NCBI GenBank assembly: GCA_031267955.1
Contig: JAIRYB010000201.1
Location: 1 to 12,994 of the forward strand
Reading direction: 5' to 3'
DNA from: Spirochaetaceae bacterium
GTDB lineage: Bacteria; Spirochaetota; Spirochaetia; Treponematales; Breznakiellaceae
Length of the DNA stretch: 12,994 nt
The translations under genes were made by a program, and so were the position numbers. Of the stretch, positions 6,492 to 12,994 are shown piece after piece (positions within the stretch are counted from its first letter, which is position 1; each line of letters starts with the position of its first letter). Under the pieces are notes generated by a model, which saw only the letters and a program-made list of their open reading frames with translations, was not told the DNA's origin and did not search any database.

Positions 6492-7892
6492 ATGGCAAGT
6501 TTAGGAATTATCACCCAGGTTGTAGGTCCTGTAGTTGATGTGCGGTTCGGGGAAAACCAGGTCCCCTCTTTGCTCAACGCGCTGGAAGTTGTAGTGGGCA
6601 GCGAAGGCGGCAGGGAAAAAACCGTGGTGCTTGAAGTTTTACAGCACACCGGGGACAACAGGGTCCGCTGCGTCGCCATGGAAGCCACCGAGGGCCTTTC
6701 CCGGGGTTTGGACGTGGTGGATACGGGCCGGCCCATCCAGGTGCCGGTCGGCGAGGCTGTCCTGGGCCGCATGTTCAACGTGATTGGCAAGGCTATTGAC
6801 GACAAGGGCGCTTTCCTCGCCCAAAACTACACCTCGATCCACCGCCCCGCCCCGAAGTTTGAGGAGCAGCGCCCCGCTACGGAGATGCTGGAAACAGGGA
6901 TCAAGGCCATCGACCTTATGGCCCCCTATGCCAAGGGCGGCAAGATCGGCCTTTTCGGGGGCGCCGGCGTCGGCAAGACCGTTATCATCATGGAGCTTAT
7001 CAGGAATATCGCCACCGAGTATTCCGGCTATTCGGTTTTTGCCGGGGTAGGGGAGCGTTCCCGGGAAGGGGCGGATCTCTGGCATGAAATGAACGAAAGC
7101 GGCGTTATTGAAAAAACAGCCCTGGTTTTCGGCCAGATGAACGAGCCGCCCGGCGCCCGTATGCGGGTGGCCCTGTCGGCCCTTACCATGGCCGAGCATT
7201 TCCGCGAGGAAGGCGGCCAGGACGTGCTGCTCTTTATCGATAATATTTTCCGCTTTATCCAGGCAGGCGCGGAAGTCTCCGCGCTTCTCGGCCGTATCCC
7301 CAGCGCTGTGGGTTACCAGCCCACGCTTGCCAACGAAATGGGATCCCTCCAGGAGAGGATCGCCAGCACGTCCAAAGGTTCCATCACCAGCGTCCAGGCG
7401 GTCTACGTCCCGGCCGACGACATTACCGACCCGGCGCCGGCTACGACCTTTGCCCACCTGGACGCCACCACCGTGCTTTCCCGGAAAATCGTGGAACTCG
7501 GCATCTACCCTTCCGTAGACCCCCTGGCATCCACATCCCGGATACTCGATCCCGCCGTTGTCGGGGAGGAGCACTACGGGGCCGCTATCAGGGTTCAGCA
7601 GATACTCCAGCGCTACAAGGAGCTCCAGGACATTATCGCCATTCTGGGCATGGACGAGCTTTCGCCGGAAGACAGGCTGACAGTGTCCCGCGCGCGGAAA
7701 GTGCAGCGTTTTTTCAGCCAGCCCTTCCATGTGGCGGAGCAGTTCAGCGGAATGCCCGGGGCTTACGTGCCGCTCAAGGAGACTATCAAGGGCTTCAGGA
7801 TGATTCTCGACGGCGAGTGCGATCAGATACCCGAACAGGCTTTCTTTATGTCGGGGACTATAGACGCCGTTTTGGAAGCCGGGCGGGGTTAG
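6492..7892 (+). CDS. atpD: F-type ATP synthase subunit beta (catalytic)
   Basis: 466 residues; the catalytic subunit making or splitting ATP. The P-loop is GGAGVGKT (156-163, Lys162, Thr163). The catalytic Glu188 and Arg189 lie in GERSREGADLW, where most family members have GERTREGNDLY. The Walker B strand is DVLLFIDNIFRF (244-255). ALLGRIPSAVGYQPTLANEMG (264-284) is the beta signature. The lever loop that pushes gamma reads DELSPED (388-394) in place of the common DELSEED, so a proline replaces a glutamate. AGGAG (6481-6485) lies 6 nt before the ATG. The coding frame is complete and uninterrupted, and the stop is 4 nt before atpC. Confidence 0.97.
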   Translation: MASLGIITQVVGPVVDVRFGENQVPSLLNALEVVVGSEGGREKTVVLEVLQHTGDNRVRCVAMEATEGLSRGLDVVDTGRPIQVPVGEAVLGRMFNVIGKAIDDKGAFLAQNYTSIHRPAPKFEEQRPATEMLETGIKAIDLMAPYAKGGKIGLFGGAGVGKTVIIMELIRNIATEYSGYSVFAGVGERSREGADLWHEMNESGVIEKTALVFGQMNEPPGARMRVALSALTMAEHFREEGGQDVLLFIDNIFRFIQAGAEVSALLGRIPSAVGYQPTLANEMGSLQERIASTSKGSITSVQAVYVPADDITDPAPATTFAHLDATTVLSRKIVELGIYPSVDPLASTSRILDPAVVGEEHYGAAIRVQQILQRYKELQDIIAILGMDELSPEDRLTVSRARKVQRFFSQPFHVAEQFSGMPGAYVPLKETIKGFRMILDGECDQIPEQAFFMSGTIDAVLEAGRG

Positions 7893-7896
7893 CGCC

Positions 7897-8313
7897 ATGC
7901 CCGCCGCCCTGTTCAACCTTGAGATACACACCCCCTACCGCCTTTTTTTTATGGATAAGGTGGAAGCCATAGTCCTTACCCTGGAAGACGGCGAGGCCGG
8001 GATTTACGCCAACCATTCGTTCATGATCGCCCCGGTGAGAACCTGCGTATTGCGCATAAAAGACAAGGACGGCCTTTGGAAAAGCGCCTTTACCACCGAC
8101 GGCATTCTGGAAGTTTCGGGCCACCGTACCGTGCTTATGGTAGACGCCGCCGAATGGCCCGGTGAAATCGATTACACCCGCGCTGTGGCCGCCAAAACGC
8201 GGGCGGAGGAGGATCTTAAGGAGGGCGTGATGAGATTCGAGACCGATAACGCATATACCAACCTTAAGCGCGCGGAAACCCGGATTAAAGTGTACGAGCT
8301 AAAGGGCGGGTAA
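7897..8313 (+). CDS. atpC: F-type ATP synthase subunit epsilon
   Basis: 138 residues. It joins gamma to the c-ring and in many bacteria damps ATP hydrolysis. The N-terminal beta-sandwich includes EAGIYANHSFMIAPV (usual form GxxGILPxHAPxxxxL) and DGILEVSGHRTVLMVDAAEW. The C-terminal helical pair follows (IDYTRAVAAKTRAEEDL, then NLKRAETRIKVYEL), so the regulatory helices are kept. The end, LKGG, stops soon after the second helix. Its ATG follows the atpD stop by 4 nt with only a G-rich weak ribosome site, suggesting coupling to beta. It is the last atp gene and faces a converging operon 36 nt away. Confidence 0.93.
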   Translation: MPAALFNLEIHTPYRLFFMDKVEAIVLTLEDGEAGIYANHSFMIAPVRTCVLRIKDKDGLWKSAFTTDGILEVSGHRTVLMVDAAEWPGEIDYTRAVAAKTRAEEDLKEGVMRFETDNAYTNLKRAETRIKVYELKGG

Positions 8314-8349
8314 ATTTTTTGCAAGGCAGGGCTTGCCCCGGCCAAATAA
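8314..8349. other. 36-nt junction of two converging operons, no clear terminator
   Basis: GCAAG (8321-8325) and CTTGC (8332-8336) can form a 5-bp stem with a 6-nt loop. The T-run (ATTTTTT) lies before the stem on the plus strand and reads as A-run after it on the minus strand, so neither strand shows a classical stem plus U-tract. Confidence 0.45.
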
Positions 8350-9024
8350 CTACGCGGGAAAAAGCGCGTCCGGGCTCACGGCGGAAAGGTCCTTCGCGAC
8401 CAGGTCCGCGCCGCTTGAGCGGATGGCCTCTTCGCTGTCGGTAGTAAGCAGGCCCAGGCACTTCATCCCCGCGGCTTTGGCCGCCCTGACGCCGCTGACC
8501 GAATCTTCTACCACCCAGCAGTTTTCCGGCGCGGCGCCGGCGCGTCCGGCGGCTTCCAGAAACAGGTCAGGGAAGGGCTTGCGCCGTTCGACATCAAGGC
8601 CGTTTACCGCCGCGTCAAAGATCCCCCGGTCCAGGCCGATAGCTTCAAGGCTGGCCGCCATTTTGGTATAGTCGGTGCTGGTGGCTACCGCCACCTTGAG
8701 GCGGCGTTCTTTGGCGGCCATGACAAATTCCCTGGCCCCCGGCATGGCTTTAAGCTTGCCCTTGATCAGATCGGCGTAGATGGCGTAGGTCCGCGCCTTG
8801 TCCCGCTCGACGCTGAAACCTGTAATACCGTACTTTTCCGCGACCCCGCCCAGGAAGCGGTTCTCGCCCATGCCCACAAAATCCTTAAAGTCCTCGCGGG
8901 AAACTGCCGTATGGTGGGTTTCCAGGAACATAAGCCGCCCCGCTTCCGCGATAAACCACTCGGAATCGGTGAGTACCCCGTCCATATCAAAGATGATCGC
9001 CCTGGAATTAATGTCTTGTTCCAT
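8350..9024 (-). CDS. HAD-superfamily hydrolase, beta-phosphoglucomutase-like
   Basis: 224 residues. Motif I is FDMDGVLTDSE with nucleophile Asp13 and acid/base Asp15. A helical cap follows (about 20-95), as in HAD subfamily I with a C1 cap. Motif II is VAVATSTD (Ser116), motif III Lys149 in RRKPFPD, and motif IV WVVEDSVSG (Glu173, Asp174). All catalytic parts are present, so it should be an active phosphatase or phosphomutase on a small phosphorylated compound, perhaps a sugar phosphate. The exact substrate cannot be read from the sequence. It starts 5 nt after the yaiI stop and is the last gene of the minus-strand cluster. The mannose-6-phosphate isomerase two genes upstream makes a sugar-phosphate role attractive but unproven. 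Confidence 0.88.
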   Translation of the reverse strand: MEQDINSRAIIFDMDGVLTDSEWFIAEAGRLMFLETHHTAVSREDFKDFVGMGENRFLGGVAEKYGITGFSVERDKARTYAIYADLIKGKLKAMPGAREFVMAAKERRLKVAVATSTDYTKMAASLEAIGLDRGIFDAAVNGLDVERRKPFPDLFLEAAGRAGAAPENCWVVEDSVSGVRAAKAAGMKCLGLLTTDSEEAIRSSGADLVAKDLSAVSPDALFPA

Positions 9025-9029
9025 AAATT

Positions 9030-9479
9030 CTACCCCAAAAGCCGCCGCAGTTCCCGGTCAAGGCTGTCGGCAAAGGATTTAAGTTCTTTCCTGCCATAGG
9101 AAACGATGCGTTCTATTCCCAGGCCGTGTTCCGCCAGCCCTACCGTAAAGTCGCGCAGGGACAGGCGCTCCCGGATATTGTCGCGGGTAAAGGCGCGGCC
9201 CCGGTCGTCAATTACGGGGATGGATTTTTCCACAAGCCGGGAGGCGAGCGGCACGTCCCTGGTTATTACCAGGTCCCCGGCCCGCGCGAGTTCCACAATC
9301 CGGTTGTCCGCGGACCCTTCTCCCGGCGGGCAGATCTCCATCACGATTCCCGGGCCGGTTTCAAGCGGTATGGGCCGGTTCGCGGCGAATACTGCCTTAA
9401 CGGGCCTCCGTTTCGCGGTACGGACCACCAGTTCCCGGGCCGGCCTGGGGCAGGAATCCGCGTCAACATAGATAGTCAT
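9030..9479 (-). CDS. yaiI: YaiI/YqxD family protein (UPF0178, DUF188)
   Basis: 149 residues, matching the roughly 150 usual for the family. Family marks are MTIYVDADSCP (1-11), ADNRIVELARAGDLVITRDV (57-76), PLA (77-79) and RERLSLRDF (103-111). Conserved acidic residues D6, D8, D58, D69 and D75 form a PIN/nuclease-like pattern, but the biochemical role of this family is not established to my knowledge. I chose ATG 9479 because E. coli YaiI begins the same way (MTIWVDADACP). The frame stays open upstream to 9827, but that part overlaps manA antiparallel in reading and gives low-complexity Arg/Gly sequence. The ribosome site is weak (AGGGA, 10 nt away). It lies 53 nt after manA and 5 nt before the HAD gene. 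Confidence 0.9.
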   Translation of the reverse strand: MTIYVDADSCPRPARELVVRTAKRRPVKAVFAANRPIPLETGPGIVMEICPPGEGSADNRIVELARAGDLVITRDVPLASRLVEKSIPVIDDRGRAFTRDNIRERLSLRDFTVGLAEHGLGIERIVSYGRKELKSFADSLDRELRRLLG

Positions 9480-9481
9480 GG

Positions 9482-9525
9482 GGCTTTGTTCCCTGTCCGG
9501 CTGGGCCGCGCGGCCGCGCAAAGCC
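9482..9525. repeat. Inverted repeat with a 12-bp palindrome between manA and yaiI
   Basis: GGCTTTG (9482-9488) pairs with CAAAGCC (9519-9525). The 30-nt loop contains GCGCGGCCGCGC (9508-9519), a perfect 12-bp palindrome sharing its last base with the outer arm. It lies just upstream of the yaiI start on the minus strand, and the outer arm ends 2 nt from the ATG, so a folded mRNA could limit yaiI translation. No T-run is present. Confidence 0.45.
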
Positions 9526-9532
9526 GGGGCTG

Positions 9533-11167
9533 TCATTGCCGCCCGGAAGGGGCCGGGGCGGCCTGCCCGGAATCCTCCGGTCCCGCGTCTTTCCCGCCCG
9601 CCCCCGCAGTCGCAGCGAACGCCGCGAAAGCGCCGGAAAGCCTTACGGACGCGCCTTTGGCGATAAAGGCGCTTTCCCCCTGTTCCAGGGTAAGGGATTC
9701 CCGCCCGTCGGAACTTTCCAGCGCGGCCCTTCCGCTGCTTATCAGGATAATGGAAGGCGATTCCGGGGAAAAGTCTATAGTTTCCCCCTCGCTTTTTGCC
9801 CTGGAAAGGGAAAATTCCCGGCAGCACGCCGGGTAAAGCGCCCAGGCGCTCCCCTCTTCCTCAATACGGGGCGTAAGAATTTGCGGCTTGTATGGGGACC
9901 GGCGCAGTATCCGCGCAAGCTCCGCCGGGTCCACATGCTTGGAACTGAGCCCGCCCCTCAGTACATTGTCCGAATTGGCCATAAGCTCCACAGCGAGCCC
10001 CTCGATATAGGCGTGGAGTACTCCGGCGGGGATAAAAAGCGCTTCTCCGGGCTTAAGGTAGAGCAGGTTAAGGTAGACCGGGGCAATAAGCGCCGGATCT
10101 TCCGGGTAGAGCCGGGCGAGATAGGCAACGGTCCGCCATTCGGCGGAATATTCGGGGTAGTTCTGTTCAAGCTGGGGCGTCTGGGCCGATGCGTACACCC
10201 CCAGGTCGTGGCGGGCCTCCTTTCCCATGTTGAACAGCGCCTCCAGAAAGGCCGCGAGGCCGTCTTCCGCGTCAAGGGAGGCGCGGAGCCGCCCCAGTTC
10301 TTCTTGCAGGATGGCCGAAGGGTGCACCGCGGGCCTGTCTTCCCCGCCGCCCATCCCGCCGAAAAGTTCCAGCATTTTCGCTATTTCAGGAATTTCCCTG
10401 AACCCGCCCATGGCCCGGAACGGGGTAAGGGCGGCGAGAATTTCCGGCTTGTGGTTGGCGTCCCGGTAGTTGCGTTCGGGCGCGGACAGGGGTATGCCTG
10501 CCCGGTTTTCCCTTTCCCAGCCTTCGAGGGCCTGCTGCATACTGGGGTGGGCCTGTACCGAGAGCGGTTTTTCCGCGGCCAGGATTTTAAACAAAAAGGG
10601 GAGGCCGCCGAATTCGTCGTTTACCGCTTTTCCCAAAAGCCGGGCAGGTTCCCGCTCTATCAGCGTGCGCAGGGAGAGCCTTTCGCCGCAGGTTTCCGTC
10701 AGGGACGGGCCGCCCGGGTGCGCCCCCATCCAGAGCTCCGCCCACGGCTCCCCGGTTTCATTGGCCGCGCCCAGGAGCCGGGGTATCCATTTTGCCGAGC
10801 CCCAGGGGTAGTGCTTGACCGGGTTTTCCAGCTTGAAGATCCGCTGCTCCCCGCCCTCGTTTACGGTGAGAATCTCGTCTATCCGGGTGATAAGATCCAG
10901 GGTAAGCCTCTCGGCCTCGTCCTGGTCCGGCGAATTCCGCCTGAAACCTTCGATTTTCTGCCTCTGGGCCTTCTGCACGTCGTCGCAGAGGAGGAAACCC
11001 GTAACCACCGCCAGCTTGAGCGGATCCTGGAGTCCGGTTTTCTTGCGGGTGCTTTCAATCTTGATACGGTAGTGGTTTAAGAGGCTTTCAAGGTAGGCTG
11101 AATCTTCGTCCGCGGATATGGAAAAGGATGTCCCCAATATATCAATACGGAGGTCGCTTTTCGGCAC
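9533..11167 (-). CDS. manA: ZapA-ManA fusion: FtsZ-ring accessory domain joined to class I mannose-6-phosphate isomerase
   Basis: 544 residues in one open frame. Residues 5-100 look like ZapA (LRIDILGTSFSISADEDSAY, then a helical region), which binds FtsZ and helps build the division ring. Residues 110-520 are a class I phosphomannose isomerase: FKLENPVKHYPWGS (111-124), zinc ligands Q205 and H207 in SVQAHPS, E242 in NHKPEIL, H385 in VLHAYIEG, and active-site R404 in NSDNVLRGG. This enzyme interconverts mannose-6-phosphate and fructose-6-phosphate. The junction (VNEGGEQR/IFKLENP) has no ATG, GTG or TTG start in frame. The only start is GTG 11167 with GAGGAG 5 nt upstream. A Gly/Ala/Pro-rich tail ends the protein. 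The ManA half is secure; the ZapA half is by pattern and by its ZapB-like neighbour 9 nt upstream. Confidence 0.88.
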   Translation of the reverse strand: MPKSDLRIDILGTSFSISADEDSAYLESLLNHYRIKIESTRKKTGLQDPLKLAVVTGFLLCDDVQKAQRQKIEGFRRNSPDQDEAERLTLDLITRIDEILTVNEGGEQRIFKLENPVKHYPWGSAKWIPRLLGAANETGEPWAELWMGAHPGGPSLTETCGERLSLRTLIEREPARLLGKAVNDEFGGLPFLFKILAAEKPLSVQAHPSMQQALEGWERENRAGIPLSAPERNYRDANHKPEILAALTPFRAMGGFREIPEIAKMLELFGGMGGGEDRPAVHPSAILQEELGRLRASLDAEDGLAAFLEALFNMGKEARHDLGVYASAQTPQLEQNYPEYSAEWRTVAYLARLYPEDPALIAPVYLNLLYLKPGEALFIPAGVLHAYIEGLAVELMANSDNVLRGGLSSKHVDPAELARILRRSPYKPQILTPRIEEEGSAWALYPACCREFSLSRAKSEGETIDFSPESPSIILISSGRAALESSDGRESLTLEQGESAFIAKGASVRLSGAFAAFAATAGAGGKDAGPEDSGQAAPAPSGRQ

Positions 11168-11176
11168 AAAATCTCC

Positions 11177-11740
11177 TCAAAAGATGTCCAGTTCCGCCGT
11201 GCCGCCGCCGGGGTTATCGGGAATTTCAGCGTTGTCCCCCGGTATGCCGTTCCCCCCGGATAAGCCGTCTTCGTCCCCGGAATCGCCGCTTCCGTCGAAG
11301 TCGCCGCCTTCTCCAAAGGCGTCGTCCTCGGCGTCGTCCTCGTCCTCCGGGACGCTGAACATCAGGGCGTCGCCTGTCTCCCCGTCTTCCGGCGCGGGGC
11401 CCCTCGCTTCCGGCACAACAGTCGCTTTTTCAGGAACAGGCCTTGCAGGAGCAGGTTTTTCAGCAACGGGTTTTTCGGCGGCCGGTTTTACCGGGGCAAT
11501 GCTGTTCTCCATGGCCGCTTCAAACTCGTTGAGCCTGTCCAGGGCGGAAAGTATCCCGTCCTCGATACGGCCCTGGTCTTCCTTAAAACGCTGTATCAGC
11601 ACCTCAAGCTCATCAATCCGTTTCTGATAATTTTCCAGCTTGCCCTTCAAATAGGCGTTTTCCCCGGTAATCCGGGTAACAACGTCAATCGCCCGGCCAA
11701 CCTTGGTTTCCAGCAGCTTGATTTGCTCAAGGGTTACCAT
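11177..11740 (-). CDS. ZapB-like coiled-coil protein with acidic tail
   Basis: 187 residues. Residues 3-78 form a predicted coiled coil (LEQIKLLETKVGRAIDVV, then LKGKLENYQKRIDELEVL), the size of the whole of E. coli ZapB, a partner of ZapA in the FtsZ ring. Next comes a Lys/Pro/Ala repeat region (about 84-106, with KPAAEKP and KPAPARP). Then follows a very acidic, Asp/Glu/Gly-rich low-complexity region (about 117-180), and the end is ELDIF. The tail is likely disordered, and the hydrophobic final motif could be a docking peptide. It lies 1 nt after rplT (TAG C ATG) and 9 nt before the ZapA domain, and the ZapA neighbour supports a division role. Coiled coils are easy to misassign, so ZapB is a reasoned name and not a firm homology. 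Confidence 0.7.
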   Translation of the reverse strand: MVTLEQIKLLETKVGRAIDVVTRITGENAYLKGKLENYQKRIDELEVLIQRFKEDQGRIEDGILSALDRLNEFEAAMENSIAPVKPAAEKPVAEKPAPARPVPEKATVVPEARGPAPEDGETGDALMFSVPEDEDDAEDDAFGEGGDFDGSGDSGDEDGLSGGNGIPGDNAEIPDNPGGGTAELDIF

Positions 11741-11741
11741 G

Positions 11742-12101
11742 CTACACCCCCAGAGCGGTTTTCGCCTTTGATATTACCGCTTTAAAAGCGGCGGCGTCTT
11801 CTACCGCCAGGTACGCCAGGGCTTTCCGGTTAATAACCACGCCGGCCTTTACAAGCCCGGCCACGAACCGGGAATAGCTCAGGCCTTCCGCCCGGCAGGC
11901 GGCGTTGATCCGGACAATCCACAGCCGGCGGAAATCCCCCTTGCGGTCCCGGCGGTCCCGGTACGCGTAGGAAAGGGCCTTGGTAACCGCGTCTTTGGCG
12001 GTCTTGTAGTTCGAATGGCGGCGGCCCCAGTAGCCCTTCGCCAGCTTCAGTATTTTTTTACGGTGGTTTTTACGCTTGGATCCGTCTATAGCTCTTGACA
12101 T
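11742..12101 (-). CDS. rplT: 50S ribosomal protein L20
   Basis: 119 residues, normal length. It binds 23S rRNA early and is needed for 50S assembly. The basic N-terminal arm (HRKKILKLAKGYWGRRHSNY) and RDRRDRKGDFRRLWIVRINA with ACRAEGLSYS are diagnostic. The N-terminal MSRAIDGSKRKNHRKK is the usual MxRVKxGxxxRxRRKK in altered form. AGGAGAG lies just ahead of the ATG. It is third in the conserved infC-rpmI-rplT order, 17 nt after rpmI. L20 represses this operon in several bacteria; the leader where that would act is outside the window or in its last 38 bases. Confidence 0.96.
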   Translation of the reverse strand: MSRAIDGSKRKNHRKKILKLAKGYWGRRHSNYKTAKDAVTKALSYAYRDRRDRKGDFRRLWIVRINAACRAEGLSYSRFVAGLVKAGVVINRKALAYLAVEDAAAFKAVISKAKTALGV

Positions 12102-12118
12102 ATCACTCTCCTTTCCGC

Positions 12119-12319
12119 TTAACCGTAGGGAAGCATCTGCTTCCTGATAGCCGGCACATTGTCGCTTGACAATATCCCCGCGTGGCGCAGGCCCCGCTTC
12201 CTTTTCGCGGACTTCTTGGTCAGAATATGGCGCAGATTCTGCTTTTTATACTTGACCTTGCCGCTCCCGGTAAAAGAATAGCGCTTGGCCGCGCTTTTTT
12301 TCGTCTTCATCTTTGGCAT
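12119..12319 (-). CDS. rpmI: 50S ribosomal protein L35
   Basis: 66 residues, typical for L35. It begins MPKMKTKKSAAKRYSFTGSG and contains KKSAKRKRGLRHAGILSS, both standard for the family, and it is strongly basic. AGAGG, overlapping the infC stop, serves as the ribosome site before ATG 12319. It lies between infC (9 nt) and rplT (17 nt). Confidence 0.96.
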   Translation of the reverse strand: MPKMKTKKSAAKRYSFTGSGKVKYKKQNLRHILTKKSAKRKRGLRHAGILSSDNVPAIRKQMLPYG

Positions 12320-12328
12320 ACAGTACCT

Positions 12329-12946
12329 CTATTTGTTCAAATTTGCCGCGGGCCTGGCCGCCGCCTCGGGGTTTGCCGGCGGCGCCATCGCCTGGCCTTC
12401 CGGCCGGGGCGCGTGTTTCACCTGCCCGCCGCCCTTGCCGGGCCTCGGGCTTAGAACCATGGACATAAAACGGCCTTCCATGGAGGGCGCCTTGTCCATC
12501 GCATATTCCCCTTCGATACGCTTCAGCACATCTTTGAGCACGTCAAGCCCCAGCTCGGTATGGGCCAGCTCCCGGCCCCGGAAACGGACCGTTACTTTGA
12601 CCTTGTTCCCCTCCGCAAGGAAATCCCTGACATGTTTCGACTTAAAGTCCAGATCGTGATCGTCGATCTTCGGCTGCATCCGGATTTCCTTGAGTTTGAG
12701 CAGTTTCTGCTTTTTTTTGGAATCCCGGACCTTTTTTTCGTTCTCGAACTTGAACTTGCCGTAGTCCATGATCTTGACTACCGGCGGGGCCGCCTGGGGG
12801 GCGACCTCCACAAGGTCCATTCCCGCTTCCCGGGCCAGTTCCAGGGCGCTTGCGGTGGGCATTATCCCCTGCTCCCCATCGTCCCGGATAAGGCGGACTT
12901 CCCTTACCCTAATCTGTCCATTGATCCTCAAATCTTTTTCCGCCAA
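12329..12946 (-). CDS. infC: Translation initiation factor IF-3
   Basis: 205 residues. IF-3 binds the 30S subunit, checks start codons and keeps subunits apart. The N-domain has RINGQIRVREVRLI (7-20) and PPVVKIMDYGKFKFE (54-68). The linker is Lys-rich (KKKQKLLKLKEIRM). The C-domain has VTVRFRGRELAHTELG (118-133) and MEGRFMSMVLSPRP (156-169). Where most IF-3 proteins end, this one adds about 36 residues rich in Pro, Ala and Gly. The start is TTG at 12946, with AGGAGG 4 nt upstream. Rare start codons are common for infC and allow IF-3 to limit its own synthesis. First visible gene of the minus-strand cluster; the upstream leader is cut by the window edge. Confidence 0.95.
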   Translation of the reverse strand: MAEKDLRINGQIRVREVRLIRDDGEQGIMPTASALELAREAGMDLVEVAPQAAPPVVKIMDYGKFKFENEKKVRDSKKKQKLLKLKEIRMQPKIDDHDLDFKSKHVRDFLAEGNKVKVTVRFRGRELAHTELGLDVLKDVLKRIEGEYAMDKAPSMEGRFMSMVLSPRPGKGGGQVKHAPRPEGQAMAPPANPEAAARPAANLNK

Positions 12947-12950
12947 CTGA

Positions 12951-12956
12951 CCTCCT
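12951..12956 (-). promoter_or_regulatory. Ribosome binding site that decides the TTG start of infC
   Basis: AGGAGG on the minus strand, 4 nt from TTG. No ATG or GTG lies near in this frame upstream of the conserved RINGQIR region, so TTG is taken as the start. The pairing of a full-consensus site with a weak start codon fits autogenous control by IF-3. Confidence 0.7.
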
Positions 12957-12994
12957 AAATACGGCGCTCCCCTCTCAACGGGGCTGGAGAACGG
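12957..12994 (-). other. Partial leader of the infC operon
   Basis: Only 38 bases are visible. They allow a 4-bp GC stem (CCCC GTTGAGA GGGG) on the minus strand. The promoter and any L20-binding leader would lie beyond the window. Confidence 0.3.

Noticed and set aside
6639..7931. 430-codon minus-strand frame across atpD
   Set aside because: It is a shadow of the high-GC atpD gene with no recognisable protein features.
8318..8340. Intrinsic terminator between the two operons
   Set aside because: The T-run is on the wrong side of the stem for either strand.
9480..9827. Upstream extension of yaiI by 116 residues
   Set aside because: The sequence overlaps manA on the same strand in another frame and is Arg/Gly-rich. 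YaiI homologues begin at MTIYVDAD.
9536..11080. 514-codon plus-strand frame across zapA-manA
   Set aside because: The opposite strand carries a clear enzyme with intact zinc ligands; this frame resembles no known family.

Overview
The window looks like chromosomal core DNA of a GC-rich, diderm-type bacterium. My best guess is a treponeme-like spirochaete. This rests on impression (ribosomal genes followed by a coiled-coil ZapB-like gene and zapA, a stand-alone RsbRD_N-like gene, a multi-pass membrane sensor) and not on a marker gene, so treat it as tentative (about 0.5). No transposase, phage gene, CRISPR array, tRNA or rRNA is visible.

Layout: (1) 1-736, minus strand: 5' part of a polytopic membrane protein gene that leaves the window. 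(2) 737-1068: a 332-bp divergent intergenic region with an imperfect inverted repeat, a perfect hairpin and, at its right edge, a near-consensus promoter. (3) 1069-1587, plus: a small RsbRD_N-like protein whose promoter predicts a leaderless mRNA. (4) 1588-1875: 288 bp without a gene, holding hairpins and a possible IS-end relic. (5) 1876-8313, plus: a complete F-type ATP synthase operon, atpB-E-F-H-A-G-D-C, without atpI. (6) 8350-12946, minus, convergent with atp: infC-rpmI-rplT, a ZapB-like gene, an in-frame fusion of ZapA with mannose-6-phosphate isomerase, yaiI/yqxD and a HAD hydrolase.

How the genes work together: the eight atp genes give a whole FoF1 enzyme (a, c, b, delta, alpha, gamma, beta, epsilon). 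The catalytic P-loops, the arginine finger, the a-subunit arginine and the c-subunit glutamate are all present. The c subunit lacks the side chains that bind sodium in Ilyobacter-type rings, so proton coupling is predicted. The minus-strand cluster joins translation (IF3, L35, L20) to two FtsZ-ring accessory proteins and to sugar-phosphate metabolism, with spacings of 1-17 nt for most of its length, suggesting one transcript.

The most unusual item is the ZapA-ManA fusion (9533-11167): both halves look intact and no usual start codon lies near the junction. Other points are the predicted leaderless gene at 1069, a DELSPED variant in the beta-subunit lever, a 7-residue repeat in the delta subunit, and a Pro/Ala-rich tail on IF3. 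I see no convincing new defence or mobile system.
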